A DNA stretch of 64,000 bases from Penelope pileata (GCA_013396635.1 WBMW01005496.1:188212-252211); one strand, 5' to 3'. Positions 12,033 to 25,837 are shown, counted from the stretch's first letter. A program made the numbers and translations. The notes: generated by a model not told the origin, from the letters alone.

Positions 12033-12863
12033 GCTCCAGGCACTCCTGCCATGCCTGTGGCAGCCACAGCTTCCTGAGTGTCGCAGGGAACCCCCAGGCA
12101 GAGCTCCACGGGGAACCAGCCCGCATACAACGTACACCCCTGAATGTTTCTCAGAACTTGGTTGGCTCAGAGGGCTGTGGTGTAACTCAGGTGTGTGTGT
12201 GTGACCTGGCCGGCCCTGCGGGGCTCCTGGCCCCTTCCTGCCTGGGGTGAACCAACAGGTACCCCGATAGCAGGAGCTTTTCTCTTCCTGTGCCTTTTAT
12301 TTTTCTAGACACTTTTTGCTCAGATATGCTAAGCCAGGTCTGCCATGTCCTTTTCACCCCATGCCGCGGGGCGGGGATGGAGGAGGCTGTGAGCAGCAGC
12401 GGGTGCTGTAGGTGAGGCACACCAGGGTATCGGTGCCAGCACCACCCCAGCACAACGGCCAGTACTCCATCACCTGCATTAAGAAATGGATCAATTTGGT
12501 GCCTGTTCTCACAGGACCGTGGGTATTTTTATGGGATATGGCATGATAACAAAAATTCCCTAGACTTCAGCTTAATCTAGAAAACTCATTAAATAGGTTC
12601 AATCCACTATGGAATTGTATATAGAAATGTTAGCGCTAAATGTGTACCATATTTCTCTGCCTTCTCTGCTGAAGCATTTCTATTTTGTAGTGTACATTAC
12701 AACATAGCCACAGACACCCCAGGAAGAAGGCCCAGAACTGGTGCAGGCTTCAAACACCGCTGACCTCCGTGCTTCACTGTGGGAAGACAGGAGGGAAGGG
12801 GTCAGAATTTAGAAGTTACTTCAGCACTGAGGATGAGTTGAGCACGAAAAGAAAACCAGGACT
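12033..12863. other. No gene; AT-rich unique pocket
   Basis: 12480-12720 is AT-rich, unique and free of repeats, with motifs such as AGCTTAATCTAG. Such pockets in avian DNA are often conserved noncoding elements, but that cannot be judged without comparison. Confidence 0.4.
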
Positions 12864-13048
12864 GCTGCACATCCCACAGCACGTCCTGCAGCACATCCCA
12901 CAGTGCATCCTGCAGCACATCCCGCAGCACATCCCACAGCACATCCCACAGTGAATCCCACAGCACATCCCACAGTGAATCCCACAGCACATCCCACAGT
13001 GAATCCCACAGCACATCACCCCCCAGCACATCACCCCCCAGCACACCC
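12864..13048 (+). repeat. 12-bp minisatellite with 24-bp higher-order unit
   Basis: Core unit CACATCCCACAG. In the middle, CACATCCCACAG alternates with TGAATCCCACAG to give three 24-bp higher-order units; the right end changes to CACATCACCCCCCAG. On the minus strand it reads as repeats of the type WDVLWDSL or GCAVGFTV, a by-product. Confidence 0.9.
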
Positions 13049-13266
13049 AGCTGTGTGTGGAGCTGCTGCCCAGCCCGGCCCAGGGCCCCATCCTTCCTGC
13101 AGCGCCCGGTGCTGCTGAGATCTGCACATCCAACAGATCCGCTAATGTCAGGATCACGATTTTCAGCTCTGCTCCTCTGGCAAAACATGGTCTGTAGTTG
13201 CAAAGCTCTAAGTGAAGGGCAGAAGGCATAACATTGAGCTAGAGACTCCCGAAGAAATTCCTACAG

Positions 13267-13310
13267 GGCCCAAGGCCCACCACAGATCTCACCGTCCTCC
13301 TCAGCTGCGG
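13267..13310 (+). other. Candidate small exon, plus strand
   Basis: 44 bases between an acceptor (GAAATTCCTACAG) and a strong donor (CTGCGG|GTAAGCACC). One frame is open (GPRPTTDLTVLLSC). It is 122 bases from the next candidate. I recognise no protein. It could equally be an exon of a noncoding RNA or chance. Confidence 0.2.
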
Positions 13311-13432
13311 GTAAGCACCAGCAGGGGATCAGCGCTGAGATCAGTGGGACCTGGGAGTGGCAGCTCCTAAGCAGATGCCCGGATTCCCCTGTTCTTAGGG
13401 CTGCTGATGAAAACTCGCTCCTTTCCCATCAG

Positions 13433-13477
13433 CCTGGCCCGAAGGTGCTGCGTGCACTGCAGTTTGGCCAAGGAGAG
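13433..13477 (+). other. Candidate small exon, plus strand
   Basis: 45 bases between a very strong acceptor (CTCGCTCCTTTCCCATCAG) and a very strong donor (GGAGAG|GTGAGTTTG). Two frames are open: PGPKVLRALQFGQGE in phase 0, and one that continues the frame of the previous candidate. This is the best splice-site pair on the plus strand of the window. Confidence 0.25.
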
Positions 13478-13667
13478 GTGAGTTTGTCTCGGGAATGCTT
13501 TCGAGCTACACCCAAGCATTGGAAATACTCAAATACTGTAAGGAGTAGTACGCTCAGCTTATGGAGGTTTGGCAGGGTTGTACCCACACAGAATTTTTCT
13601 GCCGAAGAATAAAATTGTTCTCCAAGGCAGCACCCTTGTTTTCACGGAACACATGAAACCAACAGCT

Positions 13668-14441
13668 TCAAAACCACATTAGAATCAACTTTCCTGCTCC
13701 CACTGTGTGAAGCGGCTCCAGGGCTCCTGCGCTCTCCTTGGCCACCACTGTGTCTAAAACCAAAGTGTTTGACTGGCGAGCCCCTGCACCCCAGGGAACG
13801 GAGGGCAGGTCCCTGTGTGAGCCCCTGCACCCCAGGGAACGGAGGGCAGGTCGCTGCAGGCCCATCCCAGCGAGGCGTTCTGTCCCAGCAGAGAAGGAGG
13901 AGAGCAGCACATGCTGGGCGCATGGGAGCGAGGGAGAGGAGAGAGGAGGAGCTGGGGGCCAGGGCTCCTCCTTCCCAGCCAAGTAATGGAAAAATGATGT
14001 CAGGATTCCAATGCCTGAATAAACACGTGCCCTCTGACCCCCGCCCCCTAGGAACCCAAACCGTCCAGAGGCAGATGAAGACAGCAGCCGCTGCGCGCCG
14101 CCAACGGAGCAGTGCTGGCAGCCCCTCAGCTGCACCCTGCGGGACGGCTCCGCCATGCACACAGCTGGGGACAGGGGCACTGCGGGCGCTGCGCAGCGCT
14201 GCCCTGCACCAGGCACCGCCTGGAAGGCGGCAAGGATGTGTCCCCGTGCACGGGGCTCACCCTGCAGTGTTGTGAGCAACACGCGGTGAGGGAGCAACCT
14301 CCTCCCAGCGAGGCTGCAGAACTCGCCCATGCGCAGCTCCGCTGGGAGCCCAGCTCTGCAGCAGGATCTCCTGGAAAAGTAAATAACTGCAGCGATCCTG
14401 GCAGCCAACGTCAATGAGCTGTTCGGGTTCACTTGTATCAT
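13668..14441 (-). other. 257-codon open frame, coding status doubtful
   Basis: Begins with a real ATG (MIQVNPNSSLTLAARIAAV). It crosses a 41-bp duplication (13778-13818 and 13819-13859) which shifts nothing because it leaves both copies open. No domain is recognised. At this GC content one such frame is expected by chance in a window this size. Confidence 0.1.
13778..13859 (+). repeat. 41-bp tandem duplication
   Basis: Two nearly identical copies starting GAGCCCCTGCACCCCAGGGA, with only end-of-unit differences (CCCTGTGT versus CGCTGCAG). Confidence 0.9.
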
Positions 14442-14784
14442 TTCATTTAAAGCACTGTGGCTTAGCTCTGTGCCAGAGATGCACTATTTGCTCAAGCCAT
14501 AGTGGAGACAATGGATCGCTTCAAGCACCATTCGCAGACATTTGCTCTGACGCTGCCGTTAGTCAGCACGGCGTTCCGGCCCTCCCATCCGCACACCCCA
14601 CACCAGCTGGGTCTTGCCCGGCCCGCACGCTGTTCTCACAGCTCCTGTGTGCACAGCCCGAGCGCCGTGGGCTGCTCCATGGCTGTGTGCAACACGTCGG
14701 GTTTCTCCAGGCACACAGTAACTCCCTCATCAGAGAGCAACAACACCAGCTGATGTCAGGGGCCCACTGAACTCCACAGCAGTG

Positions 14785-15000
14785 AATTCACAGGCTCATG
14801 GAATGGGTCGGGTGGGGAGGGACCCCAAAGGCCATCTGGTCCCTGCAGTGCCCAGGGACACCCCCACTCCACAGAGCTCAGAGCCGCCACCGACCCCGAG
14901 TGGCTGCAGGGATGGGCACCCACCTCTCCAGGCACTGCAGTGCTGCACGGCCCTCAGCGTGAGCAGCTCTGTCCTTACACCCAGCCTAAATCTGCCCTTG
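14785..15000 (-). mobile_element. CR1 LINE fragment, 3' end
   Basis: Plus-strand reading has the antisense signature of a CR1 3' end: a CATGGAATGGGTCGGG start, AGGGACCCCAAAGGCCATCT, GCCCAGGGACACC, GGGATGGGCACCCACCTCTC and a final CCTAAATCTGCCCT. The original 8-bp terminal repeats at the 3' end are worn away. The element is therefore inserted in minus orientation and truncated at its 5' end, the usual state of avian CR1 copies. A 14-bp tandem array follows directly. Confidence 0.8.
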
Positions 15001-15031
15001 CTGGGTGCCCACAGCCGCACCGTGCCATCAG

Positions 15032-15102
15032 TGGGTGCGCAATGCCGGGTGCACGATGCTGGGTGCATGATGCTGGGTGCACGATGCCGGGTGCACAATG
15101 CC
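15032..15102 (+). repeat. 14-bp tandem repeat beside CR1
   Basis: Five units of GGGTGCACGATGCT with C/T and A/G variants. It starts about 30 bases after the recognisable CR1 sequence, so it may have grown from the element's own sequence. Confidence 0.85.
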
Positions 15103-15105
15103 AGC

Positions 15106-18100
15106 TGCCTGCTGAGCCGCAGGATCGCCTCGCAGCAGGCACAGGCAGCTCCATCCTTGCCATTTATGGTGGCCCAAGGCAGGCCAGCCACTTGTGTGCT
15201 CTCAGCACCTTCATCTATCAAGTGTGATGCAGTGTTTTTTCCACAGACACTCCCCTCCAGCAACTTGGGCTTGAATTCTAGCTGATTTACACGTCAATGT
15301 TCCAGGGTGAGGAATTAGCTTGTGCCATAGCTCTCACTTTTGGGCATTTACACCACATCTCCATGCTGGTGAGCGCTTCCTGCTCCAGCCCCTGGCAGGA
15401 GCTCCCCAGAGAGGCACCTCACCCTGAGCTCACGAGCAGAGATACATTTCAGCTCCTCCATGAAGCCCTGCTCCCTGCCTGTCCTGTGGCTGAGACTGTT
15501 TCCATTTTTAAAGAAACACCTGTGATACTTCTCTTCCTCAGTAGCTGTCAAAAGATAGATAACCAGATGGAAAATATGCACACAAGCCTGGTTTTAATTT
15601 TTCCGAGAATGCTGGCGGTGCTGAACGCCATTGCCCAGCACCCCACGCTGGAGAGGCGCAGGCTCAGCGCCGCTGCCCGCAGCACCAGCGCTGTGCGGGG
15701 ACAGCCGCGCTCGCTGCCCGGGGCACCGCACGCCGCACAGCAGCGGGTCAGCTCAGGGCACGATTAAGGGCAAAGCGCCTTGCTCTAACAGAGCATCCCA
15801 AAGGAACGACTCCCTGCTTTGCAACACAGAAGGTCACAGCTGGCACCCCCAGCAGCATGCAGAGCGCGGGGCTCCCAGCCCCGTGCCCACGGGGTCACAT
15901 CGCTGCTGCCCTGAGCTGCACCGCGTCCCAGAGCGGCCGGGAGCTGCTCGGCTCCGCTCAGCACCACAGCACTGTGCTCCCACGCTGGGAATTGAGGAAG
16001 AAACAATGGAAGGACATCTACTAATGTTTTTTTTTTTCTTCTGACAGCTGTGACTTTTTGGCCTCATTTTAAATAATTCGGTTTTCTTCCTCCAGGAGCT
16101 GTTTGAAACCAAGGGAGAGATGTGAGACAGAGACCACCCACTGGAGCTCATTCTCCTCTTATGTAAGCCCGTTAAAGGCAGTAATAGTCCCATTAAAATG
16201 GAGAGATTCGTATCAGTGTAAGAACTGTGTGAGCAGCAAGAGAACTGGCTGCCTGGGTATGAATTCATGCAAGTCATTTGAAGGCTCTCTGGGAGCATAA
16301 TTAGAAACATGACGTCCTGGGATGCCTGCCTGCCTTCTTAATCCAAAACTGCTTTTAAGAGCTGCTGTCAGCTTGGAAAGTGGTTATTAAAACAGAAACA
16401 ACTGCACTTGTTTGGGAAACAACGCATCCATGTGAGTTTCTCTGTAAACTCTAGGCTTTAGGCTTTTATATTTTACTTTTTATTATTATAATTATTAATT
16501 TCCTGAGCAGAATTGCTGGGAAAAGACCCACTTAATCAATAGGGAATGAGAAACAGGCTGATGCTACAACATAAAGAGGTGCCAAAAGAGCAAACCAGAA
16601 GAAGCTCCTCAGTCCCTCGCATGGCAGTTTCCTTCCAAGCCCACGGTGCTTTCGCCTCTGCAGCAGCGGTGGCCGCGGGGCTTTCAGGCAGAGGCACGGT
16701 TACAGCTCAGCCAGTGCCTTTGGGCACTGCCTAGAGCTAAGGCCATGCACGAGCCTGACAAGAGCTTGCTCCCATCACACCACCTAGAGACAGTCAACCA
16801 AGCACAGAGAGGAAACCCAATGTAGCGCGGCGCTTGTGGGGGCTCCCATGCCCCAGCGGACAGTGCCTCCCCCGTGGCAGTGGGGAGGCACGGCGGTGTG
16901 CCCCCCCCAGCAGCGGGGATGGCTCTCGGGCTGCCCCAGGGTCTGGATGCTCCTGCCCACAGCAGGTGCTTGGTGCAGGGCGAGCAGCTGCCGCCGCGGA
17001 GCTTCCTGCAGGGCAGACAGGCAGCGAGCTAACGCGCTGCTGAGCCCCGCACAGCACTGACAGCACGTACAAGACAGCAACCGCAGGCCAGGGCTCTGCT
17101 CTGAACGCACCGTGGCTGTCAGCGACGGTGACTTGAGTGGTGAACCAGCGAGCGCACATTTGAAAAAAGGGCGGAATGTTCTGGGTGTCTGGCAACGCAC
17201 GCCGTGCCACAGGCTGGGCAGCCAGCAGCACCGAGCGCTCTGCAGCCCCTCCCTGGGCTGCACAGAAATGTCAAGCTGTCCTTCCCTTGGAAGTGAAAAG
17301 GTTACGCTGCATTAGGAATCCACGCTGAATGAGTGAGCCTTCCTCCTTGCTCCAGCAAAATGCCAAGAGCCTGCCCAGCCCGCAGCACAGGGGAGGTGGC
17401 CAGGGCAGCACGGGGGCTGTGCAGCACAGGGCCGGGGCCTCGCAGTGCCAGCCCCGCGGTCTGGTGGCCGCCTCCAGCTGATAAACGGAGCAGCATAACT
17501 GGAGGAAGCAGCTACTCAGAAAGGAAAGCCAAAGGAAATAATTACTCATAACTTGGCAGCGGAGGAGGTGCCATCCAAGGCTGTGTTTCTCTGCAGCAGC
17601 AGCCGCTCCTCTCCCTCCTGGGAGCCGCAGCCATGCAGGGCCAGGGCTCCGTGCAGGCACTGGGTGCTGCCCCGGGCGCTGTGGGCTCTCCCTGAGTGCC
17701 CTGAGCCACGGCCATCGCAGCCTCACCAGCACTTCTGGTAGGAGAGCCATGGGTACCAGGCGCTGGTCACCTGCACAGGGTGACTGGGCACCTTCTCCGT
17801 GAAGCAGCCTGATTTAGGACTAACATCAGTCTACATGTCATTGCAAAGACCAACAGAACTCCTTCTCACAGATGCAGGGACACACCGCGCAGCGCATGGA
17901 TGTCAGGAAGGGACACCAGGCTGTCCCAGAGCGCACTCCCCAGCAGCCACAGCCGTGCTCCACGGCGAGCACAGATCTCCCAGCGCTCGCACGGCACCAG
18001 AAGTGCCCCCTGCTCTTCAACACAGTCACTCATCAGTGCCAAATACTTTTAACTTCAGATGTTTTTAGTGAAACTATGAATGTTTTTGCTTTTACTATAA

Positions 18101-21100
18101 TTGAGGTGAATTATGTGTAATTGGAAGCACTGCTCCGATTCTGGAGCTGCAATGGCGTGGTGCTCTGCATCCCCTGGAAGATAGTCTCTTTCCTCAACTC
18201 CCACTGGATCCAGCTAAAAATAGTTAATCTAAATCAAATTCTCTCAGGCAACCGTGCTCTTCAGCTCCCAGGATCTGCCCTTCCACACCAAACAACAGCT
18301 CCTTGTCCTGGAAGGGCGTGGGGACCCCGGGGCAGTGGGAAGCCACGCCAGGGCTGCACGCTGCCACCAGCCCATGCCCACACGGCACCCGGGTGCGTGC
18401 AGCGGGCGGTCAGCCCAGGGGCATGACGAGGAGAGATGTGCAGCCACTGCAAGCTGTGTGTTTGAGTGCAGGCAGAAAGCACATTGATGAGGTCGGCACC
18501 TTTACCAAATAATAGCATTCTAACAGGGAGATCTTTCTTCATGCCACGTTGACTCTATTTACTCCCTGGTTCAGCTGCATGTGGGTGCCCCCACCCCGAC
18601 ACCCCAGCCCTGCAACACAGCTGCTCCTGGGCTGGCTCTGGGTGTCCCTGCGCTGCACCCCTGGGCCATGCAGCCTGAGGATGCTTCTGGACGGCATCTC
18701 TGGAAAGGCTCTGCCTGAACGGGGCATAGGGGCAGGTCTGAAATCGGGTCCCAAAGGCAGCCCCTAGAAATGGTAACGCCAGAGGAACGTTTCCATACGC
18801 TCCAGCCCGCCCCTGTGCCTGGTGCCAGCCGTTTACAAGTCAGCATGCATCTCAGGAACAGCCTTCCAGCTCACAGTTAGCCCTCTGGTTCGCAGCGTGG
18901 CACTGGACAATGCACTACACTGCACAGTAAGATTCATTCCTTATTTTGTTTAAAATTGGTCATAACAGATCCACCATCGCTATGACTGGGTCAGCACTGA
19001 GAATGCATGGAGAGAGAAAGACAAATAACCAAGAAGGGTGTTGCAGTTATATTACCATGACCACTGGAAACCCGGAGAACCTGATTAAACATAAAAACTA
19101 AAAAGAAATCGGAAACTACGAAAAAAGTCAGGGCATTCCTGAAGATTTCTTTGTCTGACCTCACACTCGTGCCAGTGGTTCTAGCTGGTGAAAGGCAAAG
19201 CGCCCAGATAAATTCATTTCAGAAGGTGCTCCAGGATATGAAAACTTTATATGACAAAACCCCTAAATCACAAAACAGCGAATTTTAAAGACATCTAAAA
19301 GTTGATGCTGCAGCCTGGGACGCTGTCCCTGCCCTGCTCTCAGCGGGGCAGCGCGCGGTGCCCAGCGGTCAGCAGCGAGGAGCAGAGACTGAGCCCGGGG
19401 GCAACGTGACTTCAGCACTCGCGCAGTGCTGGAAGCAGCACCAAAATCCTTATGTACTGCATCCATTCACATGGGCCTCTGGATTCCAGCCTTAACAACA
19501 GGAAAAACCATCCCCGCTCCATCGCCTGGCTGGAAGAAATCCCAGTGTGGATGTCAGCTCGACTTTCAGGAGCCTGAGGCAAGTGCACTTCTGCAAAGCA
19601 GCAGCGCTGGCAGCCAAACCTGGCCCTTTAAGGGAATGCCCTCTAAACAAAGGGAAGGTTTATTGGGTCTCATGCTGTTGCACTTTTAGACTGTTCAAAA
19701 CTCTCCCAGGAACCCTTTTAATATTCCCATCAAATTGAAATATGAGTTACATAATTATAATTAGAGCACCATACTCTTGATAACATTTACTTCATTTCTT
19801 TAAAGACTGTTTATTTCCTAGCTGTACCTGGAAGAAAGGCTGACACCAAACAAACGACTCCCCTCTCCCCCATTAGCAAGCAAAACAAACAGCTAATTGC
19901 TTAAAACTTATTAAAGCAGTTTTGGCAACGGCAATGTTCCCGTAGACCTTCCTCCATGTACCTGCAGCCTCACTGGAAGATGCGCCAGAGGACATTCCCT
20001 GCATGAGGTGCAGACGACACCCACGTGGTATGAAGGGCCAGAAGGCACAAAGAAACAGGAGCTGTTCTCTCTGGACAAGCAGGACGTGGGAAATTTTGCA
20101 GGGCCAGGTGCAGCAGTCTCCGTGCTGCAGGACTGACCCAGCCTCCTTCCCGGGCCACTCAGGATCATCCCAAAAACGAACGCAGCCAATCTGCACACCG
20201 AGGGGCTCAGCGTGGGGCTGCAGAAAAGCTCCCCCCACCAGGCTGGGCAGGCAGGGCTGCCAGCAGCTGTGAGTTCAATCAGAACATCCCCTCGCAGCTG
20301 AACTGAAGGTGAGCCAGGTGTAACCGGCCGGCAGCAGCCTGTAAGGGCCTGCGGCCACGCCAGGAGCTGCAGCCCTGGTCACCATCCCCCGTCCTTTTCA
20401 GAGCAGCCGGGAGCTGCATGCTGGATGTGATCTTAACCTTTGCAAGAGAAGAAAGAGCACCAAGCCTGCTATTTGCTGGATCCAGCACCCTCCTCAGAGA
20501 AAGGGTAAAACAGGAGAAATGTGACAATTTGGCAGATAAATGCTTTTGTAATCACACAGTATCAAATTAAAAGAGTGCTAACTTCCTGCTGGCTTGCTCA
20601 AGTCAGAACAGCATTACCTGGGGCTCAGGCAGCACGTGCCACCCAGAGGTGCAGAGCCCCATCCCAGCTCCGAGTGGGCAGGTGCCCGAGGCCCCGCGCT
20701 GCGGGGGATGCAGTGCTGGCAGCCCGGCCCCACGGAGCCGCTCTGGAAACGTCCCAGGGCCCCGAGTGACACTTTGCATTGAAACCTGGCAGCGTCAGAA
20801 CGGCGAGGGAGCATGCAGCTCAACGAGGAGCCGCTTCTGGTGGCTGGCAGATAAGATTTAAAAAAGTTGTTTCATCTTAACTTGACCTAAATGGAGTGGA
20901 AAATTACCATGACTACATTTATCTGAAATCATAAAGTGCGTTCTGATTAGACCATGATAAAAAGGATGGTATAAATTGATCCAGAGATAAAGAAAGGGCA
21001 GGGAAAATGAGATTAAGAAATGAAGCAGACTAAAAAGGAAAGAGGAGGATAATACAGCAAGTCTCCAAAGCTGTGTTAAAAATAGCTGCTGTAACTGGAA

Positions 21101-24100
21101 CGTGAATCGTCCGGCGCTTCAGTTCTGCTCCCTGGGCCGAGGCCCGGCCGTGGGGCGGGCTCAGCACCACCGGCAGGCACCGAGGAGCAGCACCTCCCCG
21201 CTGCCCTGCGAACCCGCAGCCCAGCAGCACGGCCCAGTCCCCGTCAGAGCACGTGGATCGGTCAGAAGATTAACAAAGTACTGCAACGTGTGGGAAAAAA
21301 GAACAAGCAGAGCGATTGGACAAACCTCATTTCCTAGAAACGCTGCATCTGCCTCTGGCAGAAACTTTGACAGTCATGGAAACTGATAACTTCTCTGACA
21401 AAAATTGACTTTTGATTTCCTAGAAGCAAATTTTAAAAAAATGAAATAATTTGCTTTCTGCACGTTGTTTCTGAGCCCCACCCGTGCTGCCTGCGGGCTG
21501 CCCGGCTGAGCACGGAGGAATCCTCGCGGTGGGAGCACAGCGGCTGGCGAGCGGGGCCGGAGCCCTGCCGCCCCCGGGGACCCCCTCGAGCAGCAGGGCA
21601 GCCCGTCCTGGGGTCACCTCCCCCGGAGCACACCTCCCCGGCAGCCTGGAACCCAGCCCCTGCTCTGCGTTTTAAACAGGGGTCAGAAATGGATGCATGA
21701 CGGACATGACCTTCCTTTTCAGCTCTTTTTTCCTTTTCAGCCTATTGACCACATCCAGCCTTTCTCTAGAGCAGGAAACCAGTTTATTTATCTAATCCCT
21801 TCCGATCTCGGCCGTGTTTATCTGAGGGCGGCTGGAACGGCCCGCGGGTGGGTACCACCGTGCAGCCCCACACCTCCCTCGGGCGGGCTGCTCGCTGAGA
21901 TAAGGAAAACCCACTGCTCCTTCCACTGAGGATAAACTTCCTTTTCCACTCCCTGTTTATTTTAACATAGACGGATGTAGATGCTTCCACCAGAATTCCC
22001 TTCAAGGAGAACATCGTGGCATGGAGTGAGGGCCGTGTGTCCAGGCCATGTCAGACCATGCTGCCAGGCCCCGCCGCTTCCCTCCTGCTGCCCGCCAAAC
22101 CCCACAGCAGCGTCCTGCTCCTCTTGCTGGAGAATCTTCTGCAGCATCACTAGGGAGTGAGGAATAATTTCATCATTCCCCCATATTAGCATTGTTCCCA
22201 TTTCTGCTTGGAAGCAACACCCCGGCTGCAGGCAGCGGCCTCACATGGGGCCCGGCCTGGAGCTGCCCCTCGGCGGTGGGGCCATGGGGTGAGGCACGCA
22301 GGCTGGATCCATGGGCTGGGGCCAAGTGTGTGAGCTTCAACAAGGCCACGTGCCAGGTCCCACACAAGTTACCACTGTGACCACATCTAACAACACTGCC
22401 ATGCTGCAGCTTTAATTTTTCATTGACTCTAAAGCCACTGGAACTTTCAGAGCCCTGTGCTTAGACCCCTTCAGTCACTGTCTGTGCGATGTACCCTCAC
22501 ACGATGGCCTCATGGCACACGAAGAACCCCACCAGAGGGCTCTGCGGGTGCTTGGTGCCTCTGGCACTCAGTGCCCATGCAGGGCTGCAGGGGCGCGCAG
22601 CAGCACAATGGGGCAGCAGGCCAGCACGGCACCATAGCAGTAAGCCTAAGCAGATGCTTGCAAACACGCTGCCAAACCTCATAACAAATGCTGGCCCCTT
22701 CTTTTGAGCACACAGGGTCATGCAGGCAGCATCATCCTGTAACTGCAGCCTTCTGCTAAATTGGGGATTTAAGGCACAGTGAGAAATGGAGACTGAATTC
22801 AGGAGCGCATCGTGAGTTGCTTATCCTTACAAATGCAGCAGGTGCTCCGCAGGAGCCCCACGTATCATTCACCAGCTGCAGAAGGGAGCATGGAACAGGA
22901 GCACAGGGCTGGGCCCCGGGGGACAGAGGAGCCCCACAGCTGCCCCAGCCCTGGGAGGCCACGTGCCCCGGCAGCAGGCAGGTGGGGGGCCGGCAGCAGC
23001 AGCCCCATCCCCACCGACTGCTATCTCATCCCTGCGGCCTGCACTGCTGCCATGGTGACCAGCTTGGACCTTAATTATACAAAGACATTAAAGACACATT
23101 TAAACAGGAACATCCAACCCACAGCTCTGTCAAGAAGGGTTCAAATACTCCTAGAACGCACTTTCCATACTTCCCACTTGAATCCTGCAATACCACGACT
23201 TAACTTCATTTTTCCCTGCACTCACTCCCGTGCTGAAGTTGACAAACAAAATTGGTCTTCCATTTGTTGTTTTTTTCCTTGACTCATGGAAAACAGGTAC
23301 TCTATAAATAATTGCAGTTCTCAGTACAGAGAAGCTGTTACTCTTTTCAGCAGACAGTGCTGCTGCTGACAGACCCAGCAGAGTGACACCGGGCAGCGTT
23401 GGCCCAAAGCGTTCAGTGCTCCCTGGCCACGTCCCCATGCCCCATCCCAGTCCCTGGAGGTGCCCGTAAGGGCTGTAGCGCATGGCAGCTCTACACCCCC
23501 CAGCTGCTGCCCACTGGAGCCATCTGCATCACTTCAGGGACATCGCACAGCAGGGATTTTCCTGATACGCAGGTATCAGAAGCTGTGCCACATAACCCAG
23601 ACACGGGTCATGCTAAAGGAGATGAGGCAAGCCTACAGCGAGCTGCTCCCTCGTCCTACTGCCCATCCTCTTTTCCAAGGAAAATGGTGGGTGGTTTAGG
23701 AACATTCATTTTCCTATCTCAACTGCTTTCCAAGTATTTCTGAGTAGATGGGGACATCCAGCCCCCACCTGGGGAGCCAACTCCCCACCTCTGTTTTCTC
23801 CTTCCTCCCTCTCCCCCAGGCACGTTTTTATCTGCGTCTGATTTCCCTCTCCACCACCTCCCCCGTCACACTGCTTTTGATGCTCTGTGCTGTTAACAGG
23901 ATTAGTTCTATGCTCTTTTCTGCAGCTGCTTTGCCACTGACTCATGCTGTCTGTTTTCTGTGTTTTGTTTCTTTAACGCAGAACCCTATATTCACCCTTA
24001 CCTCAGCTCCTTTCCATTATTTGTTTATTCTTTTAGATGAAGAGCAACTGCTGAGGACAAGTGAGAGGGGCTTGAGCTGCACCCAAACATCGGGGAGTTT

Positions 24101-25837
24101 GGCTTTTCAGAACACCCAGTGCAGTAAGCGTACAACAAAACTTACATTGCCATGAAAGCTCGCTGCCTGGAAAGGGATCAGCGAGGGGAGGGCTCACCCC
24201 TGGAATGCAGCTCCATGCTTTCCCACCATATGAGCACGTTTGTTTTGGCAGGAGCACTCTGTACGGCTGGTTAACATGCCTCAGGTCGCGCAGCTGCTGA
24301 GCCGCTGCAGGGCTGTCGGTCAGAAAGCTGCTGGGAACGACTCCTAGGAAAGCTTTCCTGAGATGCCTTCATTTCTTCTGCCAAAAGGGATGCTAAAAAG
24401 GGTTTGTGGCAGACACTGCCCTGCAGCACGGGCAGCCTGCCCGGAGCAGGGCAACCACAGCACACATCTGGGTGCCGTGCCTTGCTGCTCTATTTCAGGA
24501 AGAAACCAGCCCTCCTGCACTTTGTTGCTCAGGGAATGATTCTCACAGTTATCAGCCTTGGCTAACAACAAATAGCAAGGGAAGTAAACAACGACAAATC
24601 AGAAAGAATCAACACGCTTAAAGAAAGAAGATAACATCTCGCTAGCTGCAGCTTGCTGGAGAAACCTGCAGTGCTGCGCTGCGCCTCAGGCACCTCCAGC
24701 GCTCCTCCAGAGGAACTGTGGGTGCCGGCAGGCAGCGAGCCCTGCACAGGCATAACCTGCTCTTACAGCACAGCCCGTCTGGGAGAGGGACAAAAAGGAT
24801 GGTGAGAAATTGTGAGGGGTGCCAGAAGATAACAAGGACGGCAGACAGCAGAAAAAATGCTGCTGCAGGCAGCACTTGGCCAGGATTATGGAGGCAACAG
24901 GTCGCTGAAAATCAGTGCTCCGGGAACCTTCAGCTGGAAGAGGGATCCCAGATTTTGTGGGGTAGTTACAGGAGGAAACGTTTCACCTCTTGAATCACTG
25001 AGCTGCTTGTTCTTCCTTGTAACATTTACATTGCAATGAGAGTAAAAAGCTTTTCTTAGACAAAATGCTAAGCACTGATGTTTAAGCAAAATTAACATTT
25101 TGTGAAGCAAATGAGAGAGGAAGCACTCTGACAGGTTTTGCGAGCAAAGAAAAAGTTTCGTCTTCTGAGAAATGGATTTCACTTTTCTTGGATGACAACC
25201 CAGCTGCAAAACTGAGTCTGGGTGTACTCAAATGGGAAACAAAAAAGGAACTGAGCAAGCACCCTCCCTGCGGGCTGGTTTGTGAGCCAAGAGACGAGGA
25301 ATGTTTGTGGCGTTGCTAATTCCTTGAGCTCCTCCAATCCGTGGCTTCACACAGCCTCGAAGAAGGCACATAAACATCTCTTCTCTAAAATCATACTGTA
25401 TAAATCATTAACCCCAAATAAACTGCAGTAAAAACACCTTATTCACTTGTGAACAGTCTGACCTCAATGGCACTGTCAGGATGGCCAATGGGTGTCAGTG
25501 CCAATATCATCTTCACAGCATAAGAAATGTGGACGGTAAAGGTAGAAGGAAATAATTGTCTGCATCCCAGTCAACTGACAACTAGACTGGCAGTTTTTTT
25601 TTTTTTTAAACATTTCAGATATTACTACATTTTATTATTATTTTAAACTACAGGAAGTCTGCCGGGAAAAAAAAAACACTGTTGTGTCCAGATATAAGCA
25701 CGTAGAGAAATGGCAACAGGCTGCCAGGAACTAAGGAAACAGAATGTCCACTCAGCAATCACACATTTTTCTGGACACAGGCACCAATGCTCAGAACTCT
25801 CCCAGATTAACCCAGCTCTCAGACCATGTTCCACCCC
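15106..25837. other. No gene recognised; GC-rich background with AT-rich pockets
   Basis: More than 10 kb without a splice-bounded coding exon I can support. AT-rich unique pockets at about 16390-16530, 18010-18130, 19730-19820, 20860-21060 and 24990-25210 stand out against GC-rich surroundings and are candidates for conserved noncoding elements. CpG-denser patches occur at 21120-21240 and 21480-21620. A T14 tract is at 25594-25607. A minus-strand donor (GCTGAG|GTAAGGG) near 24000 has no coding exon before it. Confidence 0.45.
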
